Source: CAUPWF01 sp036656615 (GTDB lineage Bacteria > Bacillota > Clostridia > Lachnospirales > Lachnospiraceae). From it: a DNA stretch of 35,659 nt. Every line of letters starts with the position of its first letter. Position 1 is the stretch's first letter. This document shows positions 23,981 through 32,130 of this stretch, piece by piece. The translations under genes and the position numbers were made by a program. Under the pieces are notes generated by a model. The model made no database searches. It was not told where the DNA came from and saw only the letters and a list, made by a program, of their open reading frames with translations. Location: assembly GCA_036656615.1 (NCBI GenBank), contig JAVXHY010000020.1, positions 1 to 35,659 on the forward strand. Reading direction: 5' to 3'.

Positions 23981-24865
23981 ATGAATGAAGTTACAATTAC
24001 GTCTAAAACATTAGATGATGCAATTACAGAGGCATCCATTCAATTAGGAATTTCAAGTGATCAGATGGAATATGATATAATAGAAAGAGGCAGCGCAGGC
24101 TTCTTAGGATTTGGAAGTAAGAAGGCAGTAATCAAAGCCCGTTTGAAATCCGAATCAAAAAAACCAAAAGAAGCAGTAATTCCTCAACCGGCAGCACCTA
24201 TAAAAGAAAAGAAGTTCAGTGATAAAAAAGAAGTTAAATCAGATATTAAATCAGATATTAAATCAGATATTAAATCAGAAGTTAAATTAGATAGTAAGTC
24301 AGAAGTTAAGTCAGAAGTTAAATCAGAAGTTAAGTCAGATATTAATTTACAAGGAAATCATGAAAAAAGAACAAGAGAAAAAGAATTATCAGAAGTAACA
24401 GAACAATCTATAAAAGAAACAGAAAAGTTTCTAATGGACGTAATTAGTGCAATGGGTATTTCAGTTACTGTAAGTTCAGCAGTTGATAAAGAAGGTGCCT
24501 TAGCAATAGATATAAAGGGTGAAAACATGGGCATCCTAATAGGTAAGAGAGGACAGACATTAGACTCTCTTCAATACTTAGCAAATAGAATTGCAAATAA
24601 AGCACAAGACGGGTATGTAAGAGTAAAACTTGATACAGAAAATTATCGTGAAAGAAGAAAATCTACATTAGAGAATCTTGCAAAGAACATTGCTTATAAA
24701 GTGAAAAGAACAAAAAAATCAGTTTCACTTGAGCCAATGAATCCATATGAGAGAAGAATCATTCATTCGGTACTTCAATCGGATCGTTACGTATCAACCC
24801 ATAGTGAAGGGGAAGAACCTTTCAGACGTGTTGTTGTAACTCTAGCTAAGAAATATGAACGATAA
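23981..24865 (+). CDS. jag: Jag/KhpB RNA-binding protein (Jag-N, KH, R3H domains)
   Basis: This RNA-binding regulator is conserved beside yidC. The Jag-N domain occupies about 1-55 (TSKTLDDAITEASIQLGIS, then GSAGFLGFGSKKAVIKAR). A low-complexity Lys/Ser/Asp/Glu linker runs about 84-122. The KH domain has its GxxG loop as IGKRGQTLDSLQYL near 186, and the R3H domain covers about 250-294 with PYERRIIHSVLQSDRYVSTH. The length of 294 residues exceeds the typical 200-270 because of the linker. AGGAGG-like GGGAGG lies 9 nt before the ATG. A terminator-like hairpin follows the stop. Confidence 0.95.
   Translation: MNEVTITSKTLDDAITEASIQLGISSDQMEYDIIERGSAGFLGFGSKKAVIKARLKSESKKPKEAVIPQPAAPIKEKKFSDKKEVKSDIKSDIKSDIKSEVKLDSKSEVKSEVKSEVKSDINLQGNHEKRTREKELSEVTEQSIKETEKFLMDVISAMGISVTVSSAVDKEGALAIDIKGENMGILIGKRGQTLDSLQYLANRIANKAQDGYVRVKLDTENYRERRKSTLENLAKNIAYKVKRTKKSVSLEPMNPYERRIIHSVLQSDRYVSTHSEGEEPFRRVVVTLAKKYER
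24231..24346 (+). repeat. 12-bp tandem repeats in jag encoding K-S-[D/E]-[I/V]
   Basis: About ten imperfect 12-bp units (AAATCAGATATT / AAGTCAGAAGTT types) lie in tandem and encode a repeating Lys-Ser-Asp/Glu-Ile/Val linker between the Jag-N and KH domains. Three consecutive units are identical, suggesting recent slippage; the array can vary in length without breaking the frame. Confidence 0.93.
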
Positions 24866-24872
24866 TACTTTG

Positions 24873-24900
24873 AATGCTCCGTTGCTTGCAGCGGAGCATT
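24873..24900 (+). terminator. Hairpin after jag, probable terminator
   Basis: Nine-base arms AATGCTCCG (24873-24881) and CGGAGCATT (24892-24900), with further pairing inside, lie 8 bp after the jag stop. The following TTTATGTT counts as a weak U-tract. The remaining 83 bp before mnmE show no convincing promoter. Confidence 0.65.
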
Positions 24901-24983
24901 TATGTTAAATAGGAATAGAAGAAATTATATGGTAGCAAGTATGTTTAGATTTAGCTTATGCTAAAGTATAGAAAGGATGGAAT

Positions 24984-26357
24984 ATGACAGAGACAATAGC
25001 TGCGATTGCGACTGCAATGACAAATTCTGGGATTGGAATTGTAAGAATCAGTGGAAATGAGGCTTTTGAAATTATTTCCAAAATATACAAAAGTAAAAAG
25101 CCAGGGAAAAATATAGAAAAAGAAAAAAGCCATACCATCCATTATGGATATATTTGTGATGGAACGGAAGAAATAGATGAAGTACTTGTGCTTTTAATGC
25201 GTGGACCTCATAGTTTTACCGGAGAAGATACCGTAGAAATTGATTGTCATGGGGGTGTATTTGTAGTCCGCAAGATATTAGAAACTGTTTTGAAATATGG
25301 GGCCAGACCAGCTGCACCAGGGGAATTTACGAAAAGAGCTTTTTTAAATGGAAGATTGGATCTATCTCAGGCAGAAGCGGTAATTGATGTAATTAATTCA
25401 CAGAACGATTATGCCTTGAAAAGTTCTATCAGCCAGTTAAAAGGTTCTTTACAGAGGAAGATAAAAGAAATCAGAGAAGAAATCATTTATCATACAGCAT
25501 TTATTGAAACAGCACTAGATGATCCAGAGCATATTAATATAGATGGATATGGGGATAAGTTAAAGATAACTGTGGATAAGTTGCTAGATGAAACTTGGGA
25601 GTTGTTAGTATCTTCAAATAATGGTAGAATCATAAAAGAAGGAATTCAAACGGTAATTGTAGGTAAGCCTAATGCAGGAAAATCTTCTCTTTTGAATGTA
25701 CTTTCTGGGAAAGAAAGAGCAATTGTAACAGAAATTGCCGGTACAACGAGAGATATTTTGGAGGAGCAGATTACTCTTCATGGAATCAGTTTAAATATCA
25801 TAGATACTGCTGGAATAAGAGAAACCAATGATATGGTAGAGCAAATAGGTGTAGAAAAGGCCCTTCTTTATGCAAAAGAAGCGGATTTGATTATTTATGT
25901 AGTAGATGCTTCCTGTTCATTAGATGCAAATGATGAAGCAATTATGAACATGATTCGAGAGAGAAAGTCAATTATTTTACTTAATAAATCGGATCTAAAA
26001 ACAGTAGTCACAAAAGAAATGTTGTTAGAAAAAGTAGATAAGCCAATGATTGAGATATCAGCAAAGGAAGAAAAGGGATTAAATGAACTGGAAAATCTTC
26101 TTAAAGACATGTTTTTTCAGGGAGATATCTCTTTTAATAATGAGGTTTATATTACAAATATTAGGCAAAAAGAAGCAATTAGAAGTGCTTATGAAAGCTT
26201 AAAGAAGGTTAATATGAGTATAGAAAATGGAATGCCAGAGGATTTTTATTCCATTGATTTATTAGATGCATATGAAGCGTTGGGAACTATTACGGGTGAA
26301 ACGATGGGAGAAGATTTAGTAAATGAAATATTCAGCAAATTCTGCATGGGAAAATAA
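24984..26357 (+). CDS. mnmE: tRNA uridine-5-carboxymethylaminomethyl modification GTPase MnmE
   Basis: MnmE works with MnmG to modify the wobble uridine (U34) of certain tRNAs. The 457 residues match the family length. The N-terminal folate-binding domain starts METIAAIATA-like (TETIAAIATAMTNSGIGIVR) and includes GEFTKRAFLNGRLDLSQAEA. The G domain inserted in the helical part has P-loop VGKPNAGKSSLLN near 225-237, GTTRD, DTAGIRET and NKSD. The C-terminus SKFCMGK has Met in place of the usual Ile of FCIGK but keeps the essential Cys. Its last 35 bases overlap the start of mnmG. Confidence 0.97.
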   Translation: MTETIAAIATAMTNSGIGIVRISGNEAFEIISKIYKSKKPGKNIEKEKSHTIHYGYICDGTEEIDEVLVLLMRGPHSFTGEDTVEIDCHGGVFVVRKILETVLKYGARPAAPGEFTKRAFLNGRLDLSQAEAVIDVINSQNDYALKSSISQLKGSLQRKIKEIREEIIYHTAFIETALDDPEHINIDGYGDKLKITVDKLLDETWELLVSSNNGRIIKEGIQTVIVGKPNAGKSSLLNVLSGKERAIVTEIAGTTRDILEEQITLHGISLNIIDTAGIRETNDMVEQIGVEKALLYAKEADLIIYVVDASCSLDANDEAIMNMIRERKSIILLNKSDLKTVVTKEMLLEKVDKPMIEISAKEEKGLNELENLLKDMFFQGDISFNNEVYITNIRQKEAIRSAYESLKKVNMSIENGMPEDFYSIDLLDAYEALGTITGETMGEDLVNEIFSKFCMGK

Positions 26358-28230
26358 AGATGGTTATGATGTAATTGTAATAGGGGCAGGACATGCAGGC
26401 TGTGAGGCTGCATTGGCAGCTGCAAGACTGGGCCTTCAGACAATGGTATTTACGGTGAGTGTTGACAGCATCGCATTAATGCCCTGCAATCCCAATATTG
26501 GGGGGAGTTCTAAGGGACATTTGGTAAGAGAAATAGATGCCTTAGGTGGAGAAATGGGACATGTAATAGATGAGACATTTATTCAGTCTAAAATGCTGAA
26601 TAAATCCAAAGGACCGGCAGTCCATTCTTTGCGTGCACAGGCAGATAAAGGGCATTACAGCAGGGCTATGCGACAAGTGTTAGAAGCTCAGGAGCATTTG
26701 GATATTAAACAAGGTGAGGTTACGGATATATTAGTTGAGGATGGAAAAGTTACCGGTGTTCAGACTTATTCTGGGGCTATCTTTCCTTGTAAAGCAGTGA
26801 TTTTATGTACAGGAACTTATTTAAAGGCTAGATGTATTTACGGTGAAGTTAGTATGGAAACCGGACCAAATGGACTTCAGGGAGCAAATTATCTAACGGA
26901 TTGTCTCAGAGAATTAGGAATTAAAATGTATCGATTTAAAACAGGTACGCCAGCTAGAATTGATAGAAATTCTGTTGATTTCAGTAAAATGGAGGAGCAA
27001 TTCGGAGATGATCGTGTGGTACCATTTTCTTTTAGTACCAATCCAGAAGATGTTCAGATTGACCAAGTATCCTGTTGGCTAACTTATACGAATAACAAGA
27101 CCCATGATATTATTCGTGCAAATCTAGATCGTTCACCACTTTTTTCGGGAATGATTGAAGGAACAGGTCCTAGATACTGTCCTTCAATAGAAGATAAGGT
27201 AGTAAAATTTGCCGATAAAGACAGGCATCAGGTATTTATTGAACCAGAGGGTATAGAAACCACTGAAATGTATATAGCAGGTATGTCGAGTTCCTTGCCT
27301 GAAGATGTACAGTATGCAATGTACAGAACAGTTCCAGGATTAGAAAATGTTAAAATTGTTAGAAATGCATATGCAATTGAATATGATTGTATTGATGCCA
27401 GACAATTAAAGCCTACTTTGGAATTCAAGGAGATTGAGGGTTTATTTAGCGGGGGACAGTTTAATGGAAGCTCCGGATATGAAGAAGCGGCAGCACAAGG
27501 ACTTATTGCAGGCATTAATGCCTCTTTAAAGCTGTTAGGCAGGGAGCAGGTAGTATTGGACCGATCTCAGGCTTATATAGGCGTATTAATTGATGATCTA
27601 GTTACAAAAGAAAGTAAAGAACCTTATCGAATGATGACATCTAGAGCAGAATATAGACTACTACTTCGCCAGGACAATGCGGATCAACGATTAACGAAAA
27701 TAGGATATCATGTAGGGCTTATAAATGATAATGATTATCAAAAACTAATTTTGAAAGAAAAATTAATTGAAAAAGAAGTAAGGCGACTTAAGGCTACAAA
27801 TATAGGTGCAAATAAAGAAGTACAGGAATTATTAGAAAAATGTGAAAGTACTCCACTGCAGTCAGGTGCTACACTTGCAGAACTTATTAAAAGACCAGAG
27901 TTATGCTATGAAGCAATAGAAGAAATTGATAAAGATAGACCACAACTATCAGATGATATAATAGAACAGGTGAATATTAACATTAAGTATGAAGGATATA
28001 TTCAAAGACAGCAAAGACAGGTAGATCAATTCAAAAAATTGGAAAATAAAAGAATTCCGGATAATATTGATTACTGTTCAATTAAAAGCTTAAGAATTGA
28101 AGCAAAACAAAAGCTTATAGAGTATAGACCAATGTCAATAGGTCAGGCTTCGCGTATTTCTGGTGTGTCACCAGCTGATATATCAGTGTTACTTGTATAT
28201 ATGGAACAATTCAACGGGCAAAAGGGGTAA
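26323..28230 (+). CDS. mnmG: tRNA uridine modification FAD enzyme MnmG (GidA)
   Basis: MnmG is the FAD- and NADH-dependent partner of MnmE in cmnm5U34 formation. It has 635 residues, about the usual size. The FAD Rossmann motif is VIVIGAGHAGCEAALAAARL (18-37), followed by MPCNPNIGGSSKGHLVREID, a GidA signature. GTYLKARCIYGE, KTGTPARI and FSGGQFNGSSGYEEAAAQGL follow, with tRNA-binding helical sequence at the C-terminus (GYIQRQQRQVDQFKKLENK). The ATG at 26323 lies inside mnmE with GGGAGAAG upstream; other in-frame starts would cut the N-terminal strand, so I keep this one. RsmG starts two bases after its stop. Confidence 0.97.
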   Translation: MKYSANSAWENKDGYDVIVIGAGHAGCEAALAAARLGLQTMVFTVSVDSIALMPCNPNIGGSSKGHLVREIDALGGEMGHVIDETFIQSKMLNKSKGPAVHSLRAQADKGHYSRAMRQVLEAQEHLDIKQGEVTDILVEDGKVTGVQTYSGAIFPCKAVILCTGTYLKARCIYGEVSMETGPNGLQGANYLTDCLRELGIKMYRFKTGTPARIDRNSVDFSKMEEQFGDDRVVPFSFSTNPEDVQIDQVSCWLTYTNNKTHDIIRANLDRSPLFSGMIEGTGPRYCPSIEDKVVKFADKDRHQVFIEPEGIETTEMYIAGMSSSLPEDVQYAMYRTVPGLENVKIVRNAYAIEYDCIDARQLKPTLEFKEIEGLFSGGQFNGSSGYEEAAAQGLIAGINASLKLLGREQVVLDRSQAYIGVLIDDLVTKESKEPYRMMTSRAEYRLLLRQDNADQRLTKIGYHVGLINDNDYQKLILKEKLIEKEVRRLKATNIGANKEVQELLEKCESTPLQSGATLAELIKRPELCYEAIEEIDKDRPQLSDDIIEQVNINIKYEGYIQRQQRQVDQFKKLENKRIPDNIDYCSIKSLRIEAKQKLIEYRPMSIGQASRISGVSPADISVLLVYMEQFNGQKG

Positions 28231-28232
28231 AA

Positions 28233-29027
28233 ATGGAAAATATAATTACAGATATAAATAATACAGCAGATTTGAATATGGATGTAATGGAAGAAAAATT
28301 GAATTTAAAATTTATTGAAAATTTAAAAGATTTAAATATAGAATTAACACAAAAACAATTGGAACAGTTTGATCAATTCTATGATACTATGGTGAGGTGG
28401 AATAAGGTAATGAATCTTACCACAATCAAAGGGCATGAAGAAGTTGTAGAAAAACATTTTATTGATAGCTTGTCCATTGTTAAAATATTAGATAAAGATA
28501 TATTGGAAGGAAAAGAATCTATAAAGATAATGGATCTAGGAACTGGAGCAGGATTTCCTGGAATACCACTAAAAATCGTTTTTCCGGAAATAGAAATCGT
28601 ATTATTAGATTCTATGAATAAAAAGGTTAAATTTATCAATGAAGTAATTGAACAACTGGGATTAACTAAAATCACAGCTATTCATGGCAGAGCAGAGGAT
28701 TATGCAAAACAGCCAGTGTATAGAGAGCAATTTGATTTGTGTGTATCCAGAGCGGTTGCCAATTTGGCAACACTTACAGAATATTGCATGCCATTTGTAA
28801 AGGTGGGAGGATTATTCATATCCTATAAGTCGGGAAATGTGGAAGAAGAATTAGAAAAATCCATACACGCAATTCATCAATTAAGTGGAGAACTGAAAGA
28901 AGTTACAAAGTTCCAATTGCCTGGATCAGATATTAGCAGGTCCTTTGTACAGGTGAAAAAGACACAGAAAACTCCAAAGAAATATCCAAGGAAAGCAGGT
29001 CTTCCAGGAAAGGAACCTCTTGCCTAG
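28233..29027 (+). CDS. rsmG: 16S rRNA (guanine527-N7)-methyltransferase RsmG (GidB)
   Basis: RsmG methylates N7 of G527 in 16S rRNA using S-adenosylmethionine. The 264 residues include about 25 extra N-terminal residues compared with the usual 235-240, before the typical LKDLNIELTQKQLEQF and VRWNKVMNLTTI. The SAM-binding motif is IMDLGTGAGFPGIPLKI near 100, followed by LLDSMNKKVKFINEV. SRAVANLATLTEYCMPF carries the conserved Arg-Ala-Val. The basic tail KKYPRKAGLPGKEPL is standard. AAGGGG 7 nt before the ATG at 28233 supports the longer start; an ATG at 28278 is an alternative. Confidence 0.96.
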   Translation: MENIITDINNTADLNMDVMEEKLNLKFIENLKDLNIELTQKQLEQFDQFYDTMVRWNKVMNLTTIKGHEEVVEKHFIDSLSIVKILDKDILEGKESIKIMDLGTGAGFPGIPLKIVFPEIEIVLLDSMNKKVKFINEVIEQLGLTKITAIHGRAEDYAKQPVYREQFDLCVSRAVANLATLTEYCMPFVKVGGLFISYKSGNVEEELEKSIHAIHQLSGELKEVTKFQLPGSDISRSFVQVKKTQKTPKKYPRKAGLPGKEPLA

Positions 29028-29053
29028 GATAATATAAGTAATAGTAATTTAAT

Positions 29054-29115
29054 CTCAATAAATAAAGTCCCACTTCAATGCAATTTTGGCATTCAAGTGG
29101 GACTTACTTATTGAG
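29054..29115. terminator. Long inverted repeat, probable bidirectional terminator
   Basis: The 62-bp sequence from CTCAATA (29054) to TTGAG (29115) folds onto itself almost throughout; the core is AAGTCCCACTT against AAGTGGGACTT. It lies between the converging rsmG and hydrolase genes. Read on the minus strand the core stem is followed by TATTTATT, a fair U-tract; on the plus strand by ACTTATT. The remaining bases to 29207 show nothing I can name. Confidence 0.8.
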
Positions 29116-29207
29116 ATAGTAGTTCAATACACTACAGACAAACAGCGATAGCTGCTATGGGGTTATAAGAAAATAGCTAAGCAGATTCCAAATATCCTCT
29201 TTGACAG

Positions 29208-30188
29208 TTAGTAGGATAATAAAATATTAATTTGTTCCAAGAAAGCATCCGGTCTTTCTAACTGTGGAAGCTGCTTGGTTTTGTCTATTCCTACAATCTC
29301 GATAGAAGGTAATATAGAACTGTATTGATCTGCTATTGTAGAGTTGTTAGGGGTGCCATCTCCAGTAATAATGAAAATACTGTTATTTAATGTTCTCAGA
29401 CATCGTCCAATATCAAAATTAGTATATCGCGCCTTCATATTTGCAAATAAATATTTTCCCTTAGAATTACCAAGGTGAGCAGCTTCATAATAAGCCTTTA
29501 TAGTTCTTTCATCCATTCCAGATGTATTGTAAAAATCCTCAAAAAACTTATCTTCAATAGATTCTTTTCTCATTAACATATGATAGAGTAAAGTACCAAT
29601 AATGGGAATATAAATAAGTATTTTTAATATCTGTGTTCTTTTGGATGGAACTAAGGAAAGATGGGCTATATCCAAAGGATTTACCAAAACAATTCTGTTA
29701 ATAATATTAGAATCATTCTTACAAGCAGCTATAATAAAGGAACTAGATTCACCGGTTACAATGACATCCGTCTTCTCTTTGATAACATTTTTAATAAAAT
29801 CAGTTATTAATTGCACATAAAGAAAATTAGTATAAGTTAAAGCAGGTTTATCTGAACGTCCACAACCCAGCAAATCCAAAGTATATACAGTGTTTGTCTT
29901 ACTTAATTCACATACGATTTTATTCCATTCAAAACTAGAACTAGAGGAAGATAAATCATGTATTAACAATAAAGGATTCCCTTTGCCTTGTACTTTATAA
30001 AAAACCTTACCAAAGCGCCATTCATAATAATTGCCATCAGACTTGCCAAGAATATCATCTAAAGTAGAAATAAAAAATATAATTTTATTGAATACATAAA
30101 TAATAAAAGTAGCCACACTGATAATAAAAGCACTTTTTAAAAAATTCTTTTCGTGAATGTATGATGAAAATCTTCTACTCCAATTCAT
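29208..30188 (-). CDS. Membrane-anchored alpha/beta-hydrolase-fold protein with degenerate catalytic site
   Basis: This 326-residue protein has an N-terminal transmembrane helix at about 18-42 and then an alpha/beta-hydrolase fold: LLLIHDLSSSSSSFEW (73-88) at the oxyanion region, LDLLGCGRSDKP (104-115), VTGESSSFIIAA at the nucleophile elbow (Ser148) and IITGDGTPNNS with the acid Asp277. Two key features are altered. The elbow is GESSS rather than GxSxG. Where hydrolases read GHLPQLERPDAF, this protein reads KQLPQLERPDAF (305-316), so the catalytic His is Gln306. I infer either lost hydrolase activity with a kept fold or a displaced His. It is a lone minus-strand gene between rsmG and parA; substrate unknown. 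Confidence 0.85.
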   Translation of the reverse strand: MNWSRRFSSYIHEKNFLKSAFIISVATFIIYVFNKIIFFISTLDDILGKSDGNYYEWRFGKVFYKVQGKGNPLLLIHDLSSSSSSFEWNKIVCELSKTNTVYTLDLLGCGRSDKPALTYTNFLYVQLITDFIKNVIKEKTDVIVTGESSSFIIAACKNDSNIINRIVLVNPLDIAHLSLVPSKRTQILKILIYIPIIGTLLYHMLMRKESIEDKFFEDFYNTSGMDERTIKAYYEAAHLGNSKGKYLFANMKARYTNFDIGRCLRTLNNSIFIITGDGTPNNSTIADQYSSILPSIEIVGIDKTKQLPQLERPDAFLEQINILLSY

Positions 30189-30234
30189 GTTACACCTACT
30201 TTCTTTTTTAAATAAATCATTAACATTGACTTAT

Positions 30235-30240
30235 ATTATA
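30235..30240 (-). promoter_or_regulatory. -10 element of the hydrolase-fold gene
   Basis: TATAAT on the minus strand at 30240-30235, 47 bp before the ATG at 30188. No good -35 is visible at 16-18 bp, so either the promoter is weak or it depends on an activator. It lies 40 bp from the first parS site. Confidence 0.4.
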
Positions 30241-30279
30241 CTACATAACTTATAACAATGAAAGAAACTTTTTATTAAA

Positions 30280-30295
30280 TGTTTCACGTGAAACA
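30280..30295. other. parS: parS centromere site 1
   Basis: TGTTTCACGTGAAACA, an exact match to the Firmicutes parS consensus, a 16-bp perfect palindrome. ParB binds here and spreads to form the segregation complex. Confidence 0.97.
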
Positions 30296-30318
30296 TCTTA
30301 TTTACAATAAAAAATAAA

Positions 30319-30350
30319 TCAAATAATGTTTCACGTGAAACATTATTTGA
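30319..30350. other. parS: parS centromere site 2 inside a 32-bp perfect palindrome
   Basis: A second exact 16-bp parS (30327-30342), 47 bp centre-to-centre from the first. Here the palindrome extends 8 further bases on each side (TCAAATAA ... TTATTTGA) to 32 bp with no mismatch, followed on the plus strand by TTTT. It could also fold as a hairpin in RNA and insulate the divergent genes. Confidence 0.97.
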
Positions 30351-30369
30351 TTTTACAAACAAACTATGG

Positions 30370-30398
30370 TAGATAAAAATTAAAAAAAATGTTATAAT
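30370..30398 (+). promoter_or_regulatory. parA-parB promoter
   Basis: -35 TAGATA (30370-30375, four of six), a 17-bp spacer and perfect -10 TATAAT (30393-30398) preceded by TG in the extended position. The start site would be near 30405. It lies 20 bp beyond the second parS palindrome, so ParB spreading could cover it. Confidence 0.65.
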
Positions 30399-30403
30399 GA
30401 AAC

Positions 30404-30431
30404 AGATATATAAAAGAAGATTTATATATCT
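30404..30431 (+). promoter_or_regulatory. Hairpin at the extreme 5' end of the parA transcript
   Basis: Eleven-base perfect arms AGATATATAAA (30404-30414) and TTTATATATCT (30421-30431) around the loop AGAAGA. With the start expected near 30405, the stem would occupy the very 5' end of the mRNA and end just before the AAAGGGG ribosome site, a position that often protects mRNA. Confidence 0.55.
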
Positions 30432-30452
30432 AAGAAAGGGGAATTAAATACA

Positions 30453-31220
30453 ATGAGTAGAATAATTGCCATAGCAAATCAAAAAGGTGGAGTAGGAAAA
30501 ACAACAACGGCAATCAATTTGTCATCATGCCTAAGCGCAAAAGGTAAAAAAGTACTTGCGATTGATATGGATCCACAAGGAAATATGAGTAGTGGCTTGG
30601 GAGTAAATAAAAATGAGTTGGATTATTCTATTTATGACTTGATATTAGGAGAAATCAATATAGAAACTTGTATTTGTAAAGAAGTGCTGGAAAACCTTGA
30701 CTTGATACCCACTAATATTGATTTGTCAGCGGCAGAAATTGAACTAATGGGTGTGGAAAATAAAGAATTTATTATCAAAAAAGAAGTGGATAAAATCAGA
30801 GATGATTATGAATTTATTATTATTGATTGTCCACCATCTCTTAGTATGCTTACAATTAATGCAATGACTACTGCTGATACTATTTTAGTACCTATTCAAT
30901 GTGAGTACTATGCGTTAGAAGGATTAAGCCAATTAATTCGTACAATTGATTTGGTGAAAAATAGGTTGAATCCAAAGCTGTCAATGGAGGGAGTAGTATT
31001 TACAATGTATGATGCTAGAACAAATCTATCACTCCAAGTAGTAGAAAACGTAAAGGATAACCTACAACAAACTATATACAAAACAATCATACCAAGAAAT
31101 ATACGTCTCGCAGAAGCACCAAGTCATGGTCTGCCTATTAATTTATATGATCCAAAATCTGCAGGGTCAGAAAGCTATATGATGTTAGCAGAAGAAGTGA
31201 TTCATAAAGGAGAAGAATAA
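30453..31220 (+). CDS. parA: Chromosome-partitioning ATPase ParA (Soj)
   Basis: This deviant Walker-type ATPase acts with ParB in origin segregation and, in Firmicutes, regulates DnaA. The 255 residues open MSRIIAIANQKGGVGKTTT, the Walker A motif with signature Lys11 and Lys16. They continue with AIDMDPQGNMSSGLG (A'), FIIIDCPPSLSMLTINAM (Walker B) and PRNIRLAEAPSHGLPI, a family hallmark. Length is normal for chromosomal Soj, with no N-terminal extension of plasmid ParA type. The ribosome site AAAGGGG lies about 12 nt before the ATG. The stop overlaps the parB start by one base. Confidence 0.97.
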   Translation: MSRIIAIANQKGGVGKTTTAINLSSCLSAKGKKVLAIDMDPQGNMSSGLGVNKNELDYSIYDLILGEINIETCICKEVLENLDLIPTNIDLSAAEIELMGVENKEFIIKKEVDKIRDDYEFIIIDCPPSLSMLTINAMTTADTILVPIQCEYYALEGLSQLIRTIDLVKNRLNPKLSMEGVVFTMYDARTNLSLQVVENVKDNLQQTIYKTIIPRNIRLAEAPSHGLPINLYDPKSAGSESYMMLAEEVIHKGEE

Positions 31221-32116
31221 TGACAGAAAAAAGAAAAGGATTAGCTAGAGGTCTGGATATCCTTATCCCAGATAAAATAGAAAAATCAAATGAAATAATA
31301 AATATAAAAAATAATGACGTAGATCCCAATCAAAAAATGGTTAAAATTATAGAAGTAGAACCGAATAGAGAACAACCAAGAAAAACATTTGAAGAGGATG
31401 CGTTGCTCGAATTAGCAGATTCTATTAAGCAATTTGGAATATTACAGCCATTATTAGTGCAAAAAAAAGCGGATTATTATGAAATTGTTGCGGGAGAAAG
31501 AAGATGGCGTGCTGCTAAGATAGCAGGACTAAAAGAAGTTCCTATTATTGTAAAGGATTTTACGAAACAAGAAGCACTGGAAATATCTTTAATTGAAAAC
31601 ATTCAAAGAGAAAATCTAAATCCAATAGAAGAGGCGATTGCTTTTAAAAAATTATTAAATGATTTCGCCCTTAAACAAGATGAAGTTGCAGAGCGGGTAT
31701 CAAAAAGCAGAACCGCAGTAACGAATTCCATGAGGCTGTTAAAATTAAGTAGTAAGGTACAGCAAATGATAATTGATGATATGATATCTACAGGACATGC
31801 TAGAGCGTTACTTGCAATTGAAGATCAGGAACAACAATATATATTGGCAACTAGAATATTTGATGAGAAGTTAAGTGTCCGAGACATAGAAAAGATTATT
31901 AAAGAAATGCGAAATCCAAAGAAAGAGATTATAAAAAATGAAATAAAAAATGCTTTTATATTTGAAAATTTAGAAGAAAAGATGAAGAGCGTTATTGGAA
32001 CAAAAGTAGTTGTTAATCAGAAATCAAAAGAAAAAGGAAAGATAGAAATTGAATACTGTTCCGAAGAAGAGCTCGAACGTATATTCGAACTAATTATGAC
32101 GATTCACGAAAAGTAA
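31220..32116 (+). CDS. parB: ParB/Spo0J centromere-binding protein
   Basis: This CTP-dependent clamp binds parS and spreads on DNA. Of the 298 residues, the extreme N-terminus RKGLARGLDILIP is the ParA-stimulating segment. The CTP-binding motif is GERRWRAAKIAG (92-103), with the partner motif ENIQRENLNPIEEA (126-139). The helix-turn-helix KQDEVAERVSKSRTAVTNSMRLLKL (about 152-176) and STGHARALL give parS specificity. The last 60 residues form the dimerisation domain. Two perfect parS sites lie under 1 kb upstream. ATG overlaps the parA stop as TAATG. Confidence 0.96.
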   Translation: MTEKRKGLARGLDILIPDKIEKSNEIINIKNNDVDPNQKMVKIIEVEPNREQPRKTFEEDALLELADSIKQFGILQPLLVQKKADYYEIVAGERRWRAAKIAGLKEVPIIVKDFTKQEALEISLIENIQRENLNPIEEAIAFKKLLNDFALKQDEVAERVSKSRTAVTNSMRLLKLSSKVQQMIIDDMISTGHARALLAIEDQEQQYILATRIFDEKLSVRDIEKIIKEMRNPKKEIIKNEIKNAFIFENLEEKMKSVIGTKVVVNQKSKEKGKIEIEYCSEEELERIFELIMTIHEK

Positions 32117-32130
32117 AGGGAGATGCGAAA

